From NCBI GenBank assembly GCA_937892915.1, contig CALBIC010000101.1, positions 1-64,000 of the forward strand: a stretch of DNA of 64,000 nt, in the 5' to 3' direction. Positions 24,960 to 33,191 of the stretch are shown piece after piece. Every line of letters starts with the position of its first letter. Positions within the stretch are counted from its first letter, which is position 1. The translations under genes were made by a program, and so were the position numbers. Source of the DNA: UBA5972 sp002430125. Its GTDB lineage: Bacteria; Pseudomonadota; Alphaproteobacteria; Rhodobacterales; Rhodobacteraceae. The notes under the pieces are model-generated. The model had not been told where the DNA came from. It saw only the letters and a program-made list of their open reading frames with translations, and did no database searches.

Positions 24960-26956
24960 CAGTGGGCTCCTCCGCTGATCATCATCCATGTGACCAAGCC
25001 GACAATTCCGACAACCATCACAAGGGCATAGTGGTACAAATACCCAGATTGCGCCCGACCCGCGAGGCGGGTGATCAGCGGCACAATCCCCATCGCAACA
25101 CCGTTAATGGTGCCGTCGATCACTGTAACATCGCCTTTTTTCCACAAGAACAGACCCAGCCATTTGGCAAAGCGCACAAAAATCACCTCGTAAACCTCGT
25201 CGAAATACCATTTGTTCAGCAGGAACAAATACAAAGGCTGGAAAATCTCGGCCAGTCTGGCGGGGATTTCCGGCTTTTGCAGATAGAACCGCACCGCCAG
25301 CAAAAGACCGGCCAGCATCGCGATGAACGGCGCCCAGATGACCCAATTGGGGACCGAGTGCATATCATGCAGTACAGTGTTGGTTTCATGGTCGTTATAG
25401 ATCGCGGGTCCGAAAAATTCGGCAGTGGCCTCGCCAACAAAATCGCCATACCAGACCATCCCGGCCAAAACCGAGCCGACCGCCAGAACCACCAGCGGCA
25501 CGGTCATCGTCCACGGGCTTTCATGCGCGTGTTCGTGGGTATGGTGATCGCCTTTTTCAGCGCCGTAAAACGTCATGAAGATCAGACGCCAGGAATAAAA
25601 CGCGGTCATTGCGGCAGCGGCGACCAGCAACGCAAAGGCGAATTGCCCGACAGAAGACCCCGCCGCAAACGTGCCTTCGATGATCGCATCTTTTGACAGG
25701 AACCCGGCAAAACCGATCGGTGTATGGCCAAGCTTGAACAGGGTGGTCGGAATGCCAACGCCGGTGATCGCCAATGTGCCGATCATCATTGCCCAGAACG
25801 TGATGGGGATTTTCTTGCGCAGGTTGCCGTAATTGCGCATGTCCTGTTCGTGGTGCATCGCGTGAATGACCGAACCCGCCCCCAAAAACAGCATCGCCTT
25901 GAAAAACGCATGCGTGAACAGATGGAACATCGCGGCCTGATAAAGGCCAACCCCGGCAGCTGCGAACATATAGCCAAGCTGGCTCATGGTGGAATAGGCG
26001 ATGACCCGTTTGATGTCGTTTTGCACAAGGCCGATGGTGGCGGCCACAAAGGCGGTACAGGCGCCAATTACGGTGACAAAGGCCAGCGTGCCGGGGGCAT
26101 ATTCAAACAACGGCGACATGCGGCAGACAAGGAACACGCCTGCGGTGACCATGGTTGCGGCATGGATCAGGGCCGACACAGGCGTCGGGCCTTCCATCGC
26201 GTCGGGCAGCCATGTGTGCAGGAACAATTGCGCCGATTTACCCATTGCGCCGACGAATAACAGGAAGGTCAGCAGTTCAATGGCGTTGAACTCAATTCCT
26301 AGAAACATCATCTTGACCTCGGCCAGATGGTGACCAGCGGCGAAAACATCGGTTAACTGGATGCTGTCGACCATGAAATAAAGGCCGAATATCCCCAGCG
26401 CGAAACCGAAATCACCCACCCGGTTGACGATAAACGCCTTGATAGCAGCGGCATTGGCCGAAGGTTTTCGATAGTAAAACCCAATCAAAAGGTATGACGC
26501 GACGCCAACCCCTTCCCAGCCAAAGAACATTTGCAGCAGGTTGTCGGATGTCACCAGCATCAGCATGGCAAAGGTAAAGAACGACAGATAGGCAAAGAAA
26601 CGCGGTTTATAGCTTTCGCCGTCTTTCCATTGCGGGTCTTTGTCCATGTAGCCAAAGCTGTAAAGGTGCACGAGGCTGGACACCGTTGTCACCACGATCA
26701 GCATCACGGTTGTCAGGCGGTCAAGGCGGATGCCCCAATCGGTCGACAGGCTGCCACTTTCCACCCAGCGCATCAGCGGGATCTGCTGGGTTTCGCCGTT
26801 GAAGGTAAGGAACGTGAACCAGCTGAGCAGGGCGGCCAGAAACAACAGGCCGGTGGCCGTGGTGATCGCGGCTTTTTCGCCGATGATCTTGTGGCCAAAG
26901 CCTGAAATCAGTGCGCCAAGTAACGGGGCAAACAGGATAATCGTGGTGAGTTCCAT
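24959..26956 (-). CDS. nuoL: NADH-quinone oxidoreductase subunit L
   Basis: The largest membrane subunit (ND5), 665 aa with about 16 helices and the long amphipathic C-terminal helix that runs along the other pumps. Signatures are MFFGWEGVGVASYLLIGFYY, HTWLPDAMEGPTPVSALIHA and KRVIAYSTMSQLGYMFAA. A histidine-rich cytoplasmic or periplasmic stretch (HHTHEHAHESP, about 480-490) precedes the last helices, typical of the family. Starts 6 bp after nuoK stop. Distal position in the membrane arm is known from Complex I structures. Confidence 0.97.
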   Translation of the reverse strand: MELTTIILFAPLLGALISGFGHKIIGEKAAITTATGLLFLAALLSWFTFLTFNGETQQIPLMRWVESGSLSTDWGIRLDRLTTVMLIVVTTVSSLVHLYSFGYMDKDPQWKDGESYKPRFFAYLSFFTFAMLMLVTSDNLLQMFFGWEGVGVASYLLIGFYYRKPSANAAAIKAFIVNRVGDFGFALGIFGLYFMVDSIQLTDVFAAGHHLAEVKMMFLGIEFNAIELLTFLLFVGAMGKSAQLFLHTWLPDAMEGPTPVSALIHAATMVTAGVFLVCRMSPLFEYAPGTLAFVTVIGACTAFVAATIGLVQNDIKRVIAYSTMSQLGYMFAAAGVGLYQAAMFHLFTHAFFKAMLFLGAGSVIHAMHHEQDMRNYGNLRKKIPITFWAMMIGTLAITGVGIPTTLFKLGHTPIGFAGFLSKDAIIEGTFAAGSSVGQFAFALLVAAAAMTAFYSWRLIFMTFYGAEKGDHHTHEHAHESPWTMTVPLVVLAVGSVLAGMVWYGDFVGEATAEFFGPAIYNDHETNTVLHDMHSVPNWVIWAPFIAMLAGLLLAVRFYLQKPEIPARLAEIFQPLYLFLLNKWYFDEVYEVIFVRFAKWLGLFLWKKGDVTVIDGTINGVAMGIVPLITRLAGRAQSGYLYHYALVMVVGIVGLVTWMMISGGAH

Positions 26957-26962
26957 AAGTGC

Positions 26963-27268
26963 TTAGCCCTTCATCACATTGACGTCTTCAACCGCGATGG
27001 TGCCACGGTTGCGAAAGAAACAAACGAGAATCGCAAGGCCAATCGCGGCCTCGGCGGCAGCAACCGTCAGCACGAACAGGGTGAACACCTGCCCGACCAG
27101 ATCGCCCAGAAAGCTGGAGAACGCCACGAAATTGATGTTCACCGCCAACAGCATGAGTTCGATCGACATCAGGATGACGATGACGTTCTTGCGATTGAGG
27201 AAGATGCCGAAAATCCCCGTCACAAACAGGAAGGCGGCAACGGTGAGATAGTGTTCTAAGCCGATCAT
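26963..27268 (-). CDS. nuoK: NADH-quinone oxidoreductase subunit K
   Basis: The small ND4L subunit, 101 aa with three helices. The conserved acidic residues lie in the second helix (SIELMLLAVNINFVAF) and the third (VLTVAAAEAAIGLAILV), which carry the two glutamates important for proton translocation. The start is the family-typical MIGLEHYL. It is separated from nuoJ by 115 bp containing two palindromic repeats, the largest gap among the core membrane-arm genes. Confidence 0.97.
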   Translation of the reverse strand: MIGLEHYLTVAAFLFVTGIFGIFLNRKNVIVILMSIELMLLAVNINFVAFSSFLGDLVGQVFTLFVLTVAAAEAAIGLAILVCFFRNRGTIAVEDVNVMKG

Positions 27269-27296
27269 GTGCGTTCTCGTCTTTTTTGTTTCGCAG

Positions 27297-27375
27297 CCCC
27301 GGACCTGATCCGGGGCCTGTTCGTTTCGTTATGGCGACCCCTGCCACCCAAGAGGTCCCGGAGCAGGTCCGGGAC
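27297..27375. repeat. Pair of GTCCCGGA-type palindromes between nuoJ and nuoK
   Basis: Two hairpin-forming palindromes: CCCCGGA (27297-27303) with TCCGGGG (27309-27315) around loop CCTGA, and GTCCCGGA (27355-27362) with TCCGGGAC (27368-27375) around loop GCAGG. Similar CCCGGA...TCCGGG palindromes recur as intergenic repeats in alphaproteobacterial genomes. Because the two are nearly identical in stem sequence they could also pair with each other. In the nuo mRNA they might act as a processing or stability element between distal genes. Confidence 0.8.
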
Positions 27376-27383
27376 TGCGTTTG

Positions 27384-27998
27384 CTAGAGCCCCTGCCCCG
27401 GTTTTACGTCCTTAAGTTCCATCGCCTTGGCCGGATCGCGGTGCATTTGGGCCATGACGTTCTGGCGCTTTACATCCGGGCGATGCCGCATTGTCAGCAC
27501 AATCGCACCGATCATCGCGACCAGCAGGATCAGACCGGCGGTTTGGAACAGATAGATATATTGCGTATAGATCAGCTCGCCCAAGGCGACGGTGTTTTGG
27601 GTTTGGTCAATCGCCGGAGTAACGGCAGCACGGGCAGCTTGCGCGCCATCAGCATAGGTCCAATGGCCAAACACCAGCCCCAGTTCCACCAGCAGCACGA
27701 CGCCGATCAGCAGGCCCATCGGCAAATATTGCGCCAGACCGCCGCGCAGTTCGGCGAAATCAACATCCAGCATCATCACGACGAACAGGAATAAAACCGC
27801 GACCGCGCCGACATAGACGATGACCAGCAGCAGGGCGACGAATTCCGCGCCCAACAGGACGAACAGACCAGCCGAGGAGATGAACGCCAATATCAGCCAC
27901 AAGACCGAATGCACCGGGTTGCGTGACATGGTGACCAACAGGCCCGATGTGACGGTGACAATGGCGAATAGGTAAAAGGCCAGAGCAGTTACTGTCAT
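27384..27998 (-). CDS. nuoJ: NADH-quinone oxidoreductase subunit J
   Basis: ND6-type membrane subunit, 204 aa with five helices. The signature is VTSGLLVTMSRNPVHSVLWL at the first and second helix and EFVALLLVIVYVGAVAVLFLF, the helix 3 pi-bulge region (long form given here in parts: EFVALLLVIVYVGAV). The start ATG overlaps the stop of the upstream CMD-family gene by one base. The last 30 residues are cytoplasmic and basic (HRDPAKAMELKDVKPGQGL). Core subunit linking the quinone cavity to the antiporter modules. Confidence 0.96.
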   Translation of the reverse strand: MTVTALAFYLFAIVTVTSGLLVTMSRNPVHSVLWLILAFISSAGLFVLLGAEFVALLLVIVYVGAVAVLFLFVVMMLDVDFAELRGGLAQYLPMGLLIGVVLLVELGLVFGHWTYADGAQAARAAVTPAIDQTQNTVALGELIYTQYIYLFQTAGLILLVAMIGAIVLTMRHRPDVKRQNVMAQMHRDPAKAMELKDVKPGQGL

Positions 27999-28405
27999 CA
28001 GTCTTTCCCGTTCTCTTCTGCGTTAAACACTTCCAGCGCTGCTTGCAGCGCCTGCGTGGTGACCGGCATGCCGCCGAACATCGACATCTGCATGATCACC
28101 TCGGTGATTTCTTGCTTTTTGGCCCCAGCAACCCGCGCGCTTTCGATTGCCAGTTTCAACTGCGGCGCTTGCAGCAGGATTTGCGCGGAAAGCCCCGCGA
28201 TGGTGATCAGAAACCGGGTTTTCGCGTCCAGCCCGTTTTGGTTGATCGTGTTGCCAAAGGCCATTTCCAGAAACGAGGCACTGACGCCAGGCATCATCGC
28301 CTCGAACGCAGCGGGCGAGAACATATTGCCTTCGGGGGCGAACTTTTTGCCCATTTCGGCGGTTTGTTCCATCATCTGCTGAAACATTTTTGCATAATCG
28401 CTCAT
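27998..28405 (-). CDS. Carboxymuconolactone decarboxylase-like (AhpD-fold) protein in the nuo operon
   Basis: A 135-aa soluble protein. The central part, DAKTRFLITIAGLSAQ then LQAPQLKLAIESARVAGAKKQEITEVIMQMSMFGG, follows the AhpD/CMD layout (E-R-x-x-x-x-A, then A-x-x-A-G-A-T-x-x-E-I-x-E-x-I), and the MF-GG-P end is also typical. The CxxC of AhpD peroxidases is absent, so it should not be a thiol reductase of that type. Its ATG overlaps the nuoI stop and its stop overlaps nuoJ, so it is translated in step with Complex I subunits. Its role there is unknown. Confidence 0.75.
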   Translation of the reverse strand: MSDYAKMFQQMMEQTAEMGKKFAPEGNMFSPAAFEAMMPGVSASFLEMAFGNTINQNGLDAKTRFLITIAGLSAQILLQAPQLKLAIESARVAGAKKQEITEVIMQMSMFGGMPVTTQALQAALEVFNAEENGKD

Positions 28406-28896
28406 CGGTACGGCGCGTCCAGTTCAAGGTTTTTGGCAATTTCGGCTTCCCAGCGGTCGCCATTGGCCAGCAGGCGGTCCTTGTCGTAGAAAAGCTCTTC
28501 GCGGGTTTCGGTGGCGAATTCGAAATTCGGGCCCTCGACGATGGCATCGACCGGGCAGGCTTCCTGACAGAACCCGCAATAGATGCATTTGGTCATGTCG
28601 ATATCATAGCGCGTGGTGCGGCGTGATCCGTCCTCGCGTGGTTCGGCGTCGATGGTGATGGCCTGGGCCGGGCAGATCGCCTCGCACAATTTGCAGGCAA
28701 TGCAGCGTTCTTCGCCGTTGGCATAGCGTCTGAGGGCATGTTCGCCGCGAAAGCGCGGGGATAGCGGACCTTTTTCGTGGGGGTAGTTCAGGGTTACTTT
28801 GGGTCGGAAAAAGTACTTCAGGCCAAGGCGGAAACCGCCAAAGAAATCGGCCAGCAGGAAGTACTTTGTGGCCCGTGTCCAGTCCATATCCGCCAT
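28402..28896 (-). CDS. nuoI: NADH-quinone oxidoreductase subunit I
   Basis: TYKY-type ferredoxin subunit carrying clusters N6a and N6b, 164 aa. The two CxxCxxCxxxCP motifs are CIACKLCEAICP (Cys65, 68, 71, 75) and CIYCGFCQEACP (Cys104, 107, 110, 114). The N-terminal amphipathic part (TKYFLLADFFGGFRLGLKYF) binds the membrane arm. The frame opens further upstream, but the start at 28896 (MADMDW) is one base past the nuoH stop and gives the normal length; the longer version would add 23 unrelated residues. The stop overlaps the CMD-family gene. Confidence 0.95.
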   Translation of the reverse strand: MADMDWTRATKYFLLADFFGGFRLGLKYFFRPKVTLNYPHEKGPLSPRFRGEHALRRYANGEERCIACKLCEAICPAQAITIDAEPREDGSRRTTRYDIDMTKCIYCGFCQEACPVDAIVEGPNFEFATETREELFYDKDRLLANGDRWEAEIAKNLELDAPYR

Positions 28897-28897
28897 A

Positions 28898-29938
28898 TCA
28901 GCCCCCTGTTGCCCAGCGGACGTAAAGCCCGCCGAACCAGTTGAAATGCGTCGCAAAGGCGACAAATACTACCCAGCCAAGGCTCATCGGCAGGAACACT
29001 TTCCAGCCGATCCGCATCAATTGATCATAGCGATAGCGCGGCGTGATTGCCTTGACCATCGAGAAGATGAAAAAAAAGAACCCCATTTTTGCGATCATCC
29101 AGAACACGCCGTCCGGCAGGCCGGGGATTGGCGACAGCCAGCCGCCAAAGAACAGCAGCGTCAGCAGGGCGCACATCAGCACCACGGCCATCAGCTCGCC
29201 GATCATATAAAGCAGAAACGGGGTCGAGGAATATTCGACTTGATACCCTGCCACCAGTTCGCTTTCCGCTTCTGGCAGATCAAACGGCGGGCGGTTGGTT
29301 TCGGCCAGGGCCGAGATCAGGAACAGAAACAGCATTGGAAAATGCGGCAGCCAGTACCAGTTGAACAGGCCGTAATCACCATCCTGGGCGCGCACAACTT
29401 CGGTCAGGTTTAAAGACCCGGTCGAGATCATTACACCGACGATGATAAAACCAATGGACACCTCGTAGGAAATCATCTGCGCGGCAGACCGTAGCGAGCC
29501 AAGGAACGGGTATTTCGAGTTTGAGGCCCAGCCGCCCATGATCACGCCGTAAACTTCCAGCGAGGATATGGCGAAAATGTAAAGAATACCGATGTTTAGG
29601 TTGGCAATCACCCAACCGTCAGCCCAGGGGATCGCGGCCCATGAAATCACCGCCAGAACAAAGGCAATCATTGGTGCAAGGAAAAACACCACCTTGTCGG
29701 CCCCGGCAGGCACCACAACTTCTTTGACGATATATTTGATGAAGTCGGCAAAGCTTTGCAGTAGGCCAAAAACCCCGACCACGTTGGGGCCTTTGCGCAT
29801 TTGAACGGCGGCCCAGATTTTGCGGTCGGCATACATCAGAAAGGCGAGCGCCACCAAAATACAGACCGTCACCAACAGGCATTGCCCGAGGATATAGAGG
29901 AAAATCCCGAAATTGGTTTCAAAGAAAAACTCTGCCAT
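28898..29938 (-). CDS. nuoH: NADH-quinone oxidoreductase subunit H
   Basis: ND1-type subunit, 346 aa with eight helices, forming most of the quinone-binding cavity with NuoB and NuoD. Signatures are YADRKIWAAVQMRKGPNVVG (35-60), GWASNSKYPFLGSLRSAAQM, EVSIGFII and AETNRPPFDLPEAESELVAG with its charged loop. The order and spacing match the family throughout. It follows a lipoprotein gene by 23 bp and precedes nuoI by one base. Nothing is missing. Confidence 0.97.
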   Translation of the reverse strand: MAEFFFETNFGIFLYILGQCLLVTVCILVALAFLMYADRKIWAAVQMRKGPNVVGVFGLLQSFADFIKYIVKEVVVPAGADKVVFFLAPMIAFVLAVISWAAIPWADGWVIANLNIGILYIFAISSLEVYGVIMGGWASNSKYPFLGSLRSAAQMISYEVSIGFIIVGVMISTGSLNLTEVVRAQDGDYGLFNWYWLPHFPMLFLFLISALAETNRPPFDLPEAESELVAGYQVEYSSTPFLLYMIGELMAVVLMCALLTLLFFGGWLSPIPGLPDGVFWMIAKMGFFFFIFSMVKAITPRYRYDQLMRIGWKVFLPMSLGWVVFVAFATHFNWFGGLYVRWATGG

Positions 29939-29961
29939 TCTATTCCATCCTTAGACCGTCA

Positions 29962-30378
29962 TCAGACGGTGGGTATCCCGTCATCGCGGCAATTGGCCAC
30001 CACGACTTCGGCATCCAGTGTCAGCTTGCCTTCGGGCAGTGCATCCGAGACGGTATAAACCGCATCTGCCCGCCAAAGACCATCCTTCTCGTCAACATTT
30101 GTGCGCAAGTGGCGTACAAAACCAAAGCCCCGGATCAACGTATATTCCGCCGCGGCACATTTTGCGTAATCAGCAACGTCGGCCTTGGTGCGCGCGCCCT
30201 TCATAGCAACGTGGAAATTCACCAGATCATCGTCCAGCAGCATGGTTTCCACGCCCAGATATTCCGGCGCAAATCCCGGTGCTTTGTCGGCCTTACCGCC
30301 CAATGTCATCTCGCATGCCGCCAAGCCGCCCAAGAGGGCGATCGGCAAGGCTGTGACATGTATCAGGCGTGTCAGCAT
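29962..30378 (-). CDS. Predicted lipoprotein encoded between nuoG and nuoH
   Basis: A 138-aa protein with a signal sequence ending in a lipobox GLAAC (lipid-attached Cys22), so it is predicted on the outer face of the inner membrane or in the outer membrane. The mature part contains YTLIRGFGFVRHLRTNVDEK and YTVSDALPEGKLTLDAEVVVANC, a small beta-rich domain, with two further cysteines (about 74 and 130) that could pair in the periplasm. Unidentified reading frames are known between nuo genes in Rhodobacter and Paracoccus; this would be one. Spacing is 6 bp after nuoG and 23 bp before nuoH. Function unknown. Confidence 0.7.
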   Translation of the reverse strand: MLTRLIHVTALPIALLGGLAACEMTLGGKADKAPGFAPEYLGVETMLLDDDLVNFHVAMKGARTKADVADYAKCAAAEYTLIRGFGFVRHLRTNVDEKDGLWRADAVYTVSDALPEGKLTLDAEVVVANCRDDGIPTV

Positions 30379-30384
30379 CCCGGT

Positions 30385-32400
30385 CTATTCCGCCGCGATC
30401 TTGGTTTTACGGGCAGCCGCATTGGCCGACAGTTCAGCCATGACACTCGAGGCGCGGGCAATCGGGTTGGTCAGGTAGAAATCGGTTATGGCGCTGGCAA
30501 GATTGCCCTTGCCCATGCCGCGAATTTTCGCGGGTTTCCAGTCGTTTTCGGCAACCTGATCAATCTGGCCAAGATGCGGATATTCGGCAATCAGCGCATT
30601 GCGCAGGGCCGCCAGTGAATCGTACGGTAATGCGGCGCGCAACTCGCCCGATAAGGCCCGCAGGATCGCCCAGTTTTCTTTGGCTTCGCCCGGCGCAAAA
30701 CCGGCGCGCATTGCCAATTGCGGACGGCCTTCGGTGTTCACGAACAGCGCGTTTTCTTCGGTATACGCGGCAGCAGGCAGGATAACATCAGCGCGGTGCG
30801 CCCCGCGATCCCCGTGGCTGCCCTGATAGATCACAAAAGCCCCCGGCGCGATATCAGCCTCGTCCATGCCAAGGTTATAGACCACCTCGGCCCCCTCAAG
30901 GGCAGCATCCATCCCGCCTTCGGTGGCGAAGCCCAGATCCATTGCGCCAACCCGGCTGGCAACCGTGTGCAGGACCATGAATTTCGACTTGGTGTTTTCG
31001 GCCAGCTTCATCGCATGCGCCAGAACCGCGTCGCCGTCACGACCGAGCAATGCGCCCTGCCCGATGATCACGACGGTATTCATCTCTTTGGCTGCGCCGA
31101 TTTGCTTGTCGGCCAATTCCTTCAGCGCGGCGCGATCGGTGCCGACCTGCACATAATCATAGGTCAGATCGACCGCCTCGCCCACCAGACCGACGGTCGC
31201 GCCGTTGATCCATGCCTTGCGGATACGGGCGTTCAGAACCGGGGATTCAATCGCCGGATTGGTGCCGATCAGCTGGATCATCTGTGCGTTATCAATGTCG
31301 TCAATCCGCGCTGTACCGACATAGGCCGAGCGATTGCCGATGGGCAGCTTTGCGCCATCGGTGCGGCATTCCATTGTGCCCCCCAGACCCTCGATGATGC
31401 CTTTCAAGGCATAAATCGCCTCAACCGGAGCGAGATCACCAACCAAAGCCGCGACCTTCTTGCCGCGTATCGCTTTGGCGGCGGTTTGCAATGCCTGATC
31501 CCAACCTACGGCGCGCAGCTTGCCACCAACCCGGATGTAGGGTGTGTCAAGCCGCTGGCGGCGCAATCCGTCCCAAACGAAACGGGTTTTGTCGGATATC
31601 CATTCCTCGTTCACGCCGTCATGGTTGCGCGGCAGGATGCGCATGACTTCGCGTCCTTTGGTATCCACCCGGATATTGCTGCCAAGGCCGTCCATCACAT
31701 CAATGGTTTCGGTCTTTTTCAGCTCCCAAGACCGCGCGGTGAAGGCGTAAGGCTTGCTGGTCAGCGCGCCCACCGGGCACAAATCAATGATGTTGCCTTG
31801 CAGATTGCTGTCGAGCGTCTGGTTCAGATAGCTGGTAATTTCGCTGTCTTCGCCGCGACCGGTCTGGCCCATCTGGGTGATCCCGGCAACTTCGCTGGTG
31901 AAACGCACACAGCGGGTGCAGGAAATGCAGCGGGTCATCGTGGTGGCGACCAGTGGGCCAAGATCAAGGTCTTCGCTGGCGCGTTTTGGTTCGCGGTACC
32001 GGCTGAAATCAACCCCGTAAGCCACCGCCTGATCCTGCAAATCGCACTCGCCGCCCTGATCGCAGATCGGGCAATCCAGCGGATGGTTGATCAGCAGAAA
32101 CTCCATCACCCCTTCGCGGGCCTTCTTGACCATCGGCGAGTTGGTTTTCACCAAAGGCGCTGCACCTTCCGGGCCGGGGCGCAAATCCTTGACCTGCATG
32201 GCGCAGCTTGCCGTAGGTTTCGGCGGGCCGCCGACGACCTCGACCAGACACATCCGGCAATTGCCGGCGATCGACAGGCGCTCGTGATAGCAAAAGCGCG
32301 GGATTTCGACGCCGGCAACTTCGCAGGCCTGCAAGATTGTCATTGCCCCGTCGACTTCTACCACATGGCCGTCGATATTGATTTTCTTCAAGTCTGACAT
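30385..32400 (-). CDS. nuoG: NADH-quinone oxidoreductase subunit G
   Basis: The 75-kDa subunit of the peripheral arm, 671 aa. N-terminal 2Fe-2S cluster N1b: Cys37, 48, 51 and 66. Cluster N5 with histidine ligand: His106, Cys110, 113, 119 (HPLDCPICDQGGECDLQ). Cluster N4: Cys158, 161, 164 and Cys208 (CISCTRCVRFTSE...LCPVGA). The remaining two thirds are the molybdopterin-oxidoreductase-like fold, without metal cofactor, in the short mitochondrial/alphaproteobacterial style. Start ATG at 32400 is four bases after the DUF5333 stop. Confidence 0.97.
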   Translation of the reverse strand: MSDLKKINIDGHVVEVDGAMTILQACEVAGVEIPRFCYHERLSIAGNCRMCLVEVVGGPPKPTASCAMQVKDLRPGPEGAAPLVKTNSPMVKKAREGVMEFLLINHPLDCPICDQGGECDLQDQAVAYGVDFSRYREPKRASEDLDLGPLVATTMTRCISCTRCVRFTSEVAGITQMGQTGRGEDSEITSYLNQTLDSNLQGNIIDLCPVGALTSKPYAFTARSWELKKTETIDVMDGLGSNIRVDTKGREVMRILPRNHDGVNEEWISDKTRFVWDGLRRQRLDTPYIRVGGKLRAVGWDQALQTAAKAIRGKKVAALVGDLAPVEAIYALKGIIEGLGGTMECRTDGAKLPIGNRSAYVGTARIDDIDNAQMIQLIGTNPAIESPVLNARIRKAWINGATVGLVGEAVDLTYDYVQVGTDRAALKELADKQIGAAKEMNTVVIIGQGALLGRDGDAVLAHAMKLAENTKSKFMVLHTVASRVGAMDLGFATEGGMDAALEGAEVVYNLGMDEADIAPGAFVIYQGSHGDRGAHRADVILPAAAYTEENALFVNTEGRPQLAMRAGFAPGEAKENWAILRALSGELRAALPYDSLAALRNALIAEYPHLGQIDQVAENDWKPAKIRGMGKGNLASAITDFYLTNPIARASSVMAELSANAAARKTKIAAE

Positions 32401-32404
32401 GTCT

Positions 32405-32812
32405 TTACCTGCGTTTCAGCAATTTGCCGGTTTCACTGTTTTGGGCGATCTCAGCCGTGCCCAATATGCAATAGCTGGCGGGGACGGCACGATTGACGCC
32501 ATGTTTGTCCAAATAGGCATAGGTAGCCTTGCGCAGGCTTTCCTGATTTTTGGGATCGTCACGGTAGGCGAACATCTGGTCCTTGGTAAAACCGATTGAC
32601 CGCGCATAGTTAAGAATGCCCAGGAAATAAAGCGTCGCAGCGATTGTGCGCGCCTCGATCGTCGGGCACTTTTCGCGAATTTCATTTCCGACAGCGACCG
32701 TCAGCAAACGACTAAATATCTCGTCATCGGCTTTCGGCTGGGCTGTGGCGCCAGCCGTAAGGCTGCCGACCACAAGGGTCGTGGTAATGAGACGGGTTAG
32801 GTTTTTGAACAT
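32405..32812 (-). CDS. DUF5333 family exported protein
   Basis: A 135-aa protein that I recognise as DUF5333, a Rhodobacteraceae family of unknown function often near Complex I genes. It has a signal peptide ending TAGATA (cleavage about residue 24) and then a helical domain: DEIFSRLLTVAVGNEIREKCP, ARTIAATLYFLGILNYARSIG, and YLDKHGVNR...SYCILG with two cysteines (about 49 and 115) that may form a disulfide. The long open frame up to 33163 is not used: the ATG at 32812 has GGAG about 8 bases upstream and begins the signal peptide. Periplasmic location is inferred. Confidence 0.8.
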   Translation of the reverse strand: MFKNLTRLITTTLVVGSLTAGATAQPKADDEIFSRLLTVAVGNEIREKCPTIEARTIAATLYFLGILNYARSIGFTKDQMFAYRDDPKNQESLRKATYAYLDKHGVNRAVPASYCILGTAEIAQNSETGKLLKRR

Positions 32813-32993
32813 GATATGTCTCCTTTCACCGCGAAAGGGGCATAAGGGGCGCTTGTTATGCAATAACACTGCCGCGACGACAGTCTGCCGGGCGCCGCTG
32901 GTGCAGGTTTCCTTTTGCTCACCCGGCGCGGCTCGACTATCGGCACTATATACATCCCGAAGGTCAGTTCCGCATAGCAATGATTTGTCAAAG

Positions 32994-33173
32994 TCATTTT
33001 TCTTCAAAATCGCCACAAAAATCTGATGAAGAAGTTTTCGGCCACATCGGTTCATTTGACACAAAACCCTCTTCATCTCGAAAATGTGCTGGCGCATGGC
33101 GCCGACAGTTACCGTTGAATTGAAATGGCTTGTCGTATTGCGCCCAGAAACGGTAATTTTCACATTGTTGCAT
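32994..33173 (-). CDS. Small cysteine-containing protein (59 aa) between nuoF and DUF5333
   Basis: A 59-aa reading frame beginning with a good AAAAGGATAT ribosome site, 18 bases after nuoF, ending TGA at 32994. The pattern is C4-E-N-Y-R-F-W ... G-N-C23-R-R-H-A-P ... M-W-P-K-T ... D-F-C53-G-D-F-E, which matches a family of small proteins in bacteria and phages usually built as C-x-N-C-R-F-W ... G-x-C-R-R-x-x-P ... W/F-P-x-T ... W-C-G-x-F/Y, probably a single zinc or iron-sulfur site. Here the second position, normally Cys, is Tyr7. Codon use is acceptable and the frame is open throughout. It is easily missed because of its size; the rest of the 379-bp gap (32813-32993) has no gene I can see. 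Confidence 0.7.
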   Translation of the reverse strand: MQQCENYRFWAQYDKPFQFNGNCRRHAPAHFRDEEGFVSNEPMWPKTSSSDFCGDFEEK

Positions 33174-33191
33174 ATTGTATATCCTTTTCGG

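Noticed and set aside
30718..32397. 559-codon open frame on the plus strand antisense to nuoG
   Set aside because: Mirror of a high-GC3 gene; the translation shows no domain, and nuoG on the other strand is unambiguous.
32986..32991. TTGACA on the minus strand as promoter for DUF5333
   Set aside because: No acceptable -10 at 16-18 bases; most likely chance next to the 59-aa gene's stop.
32405..33163. 252-codon frame as the DUF5333 gene
   Set aside because: The first 117 residues have no family features; the signal peptide and ribosome site place the start at 32812, and a different small gene lies in this upstream part in another frame.
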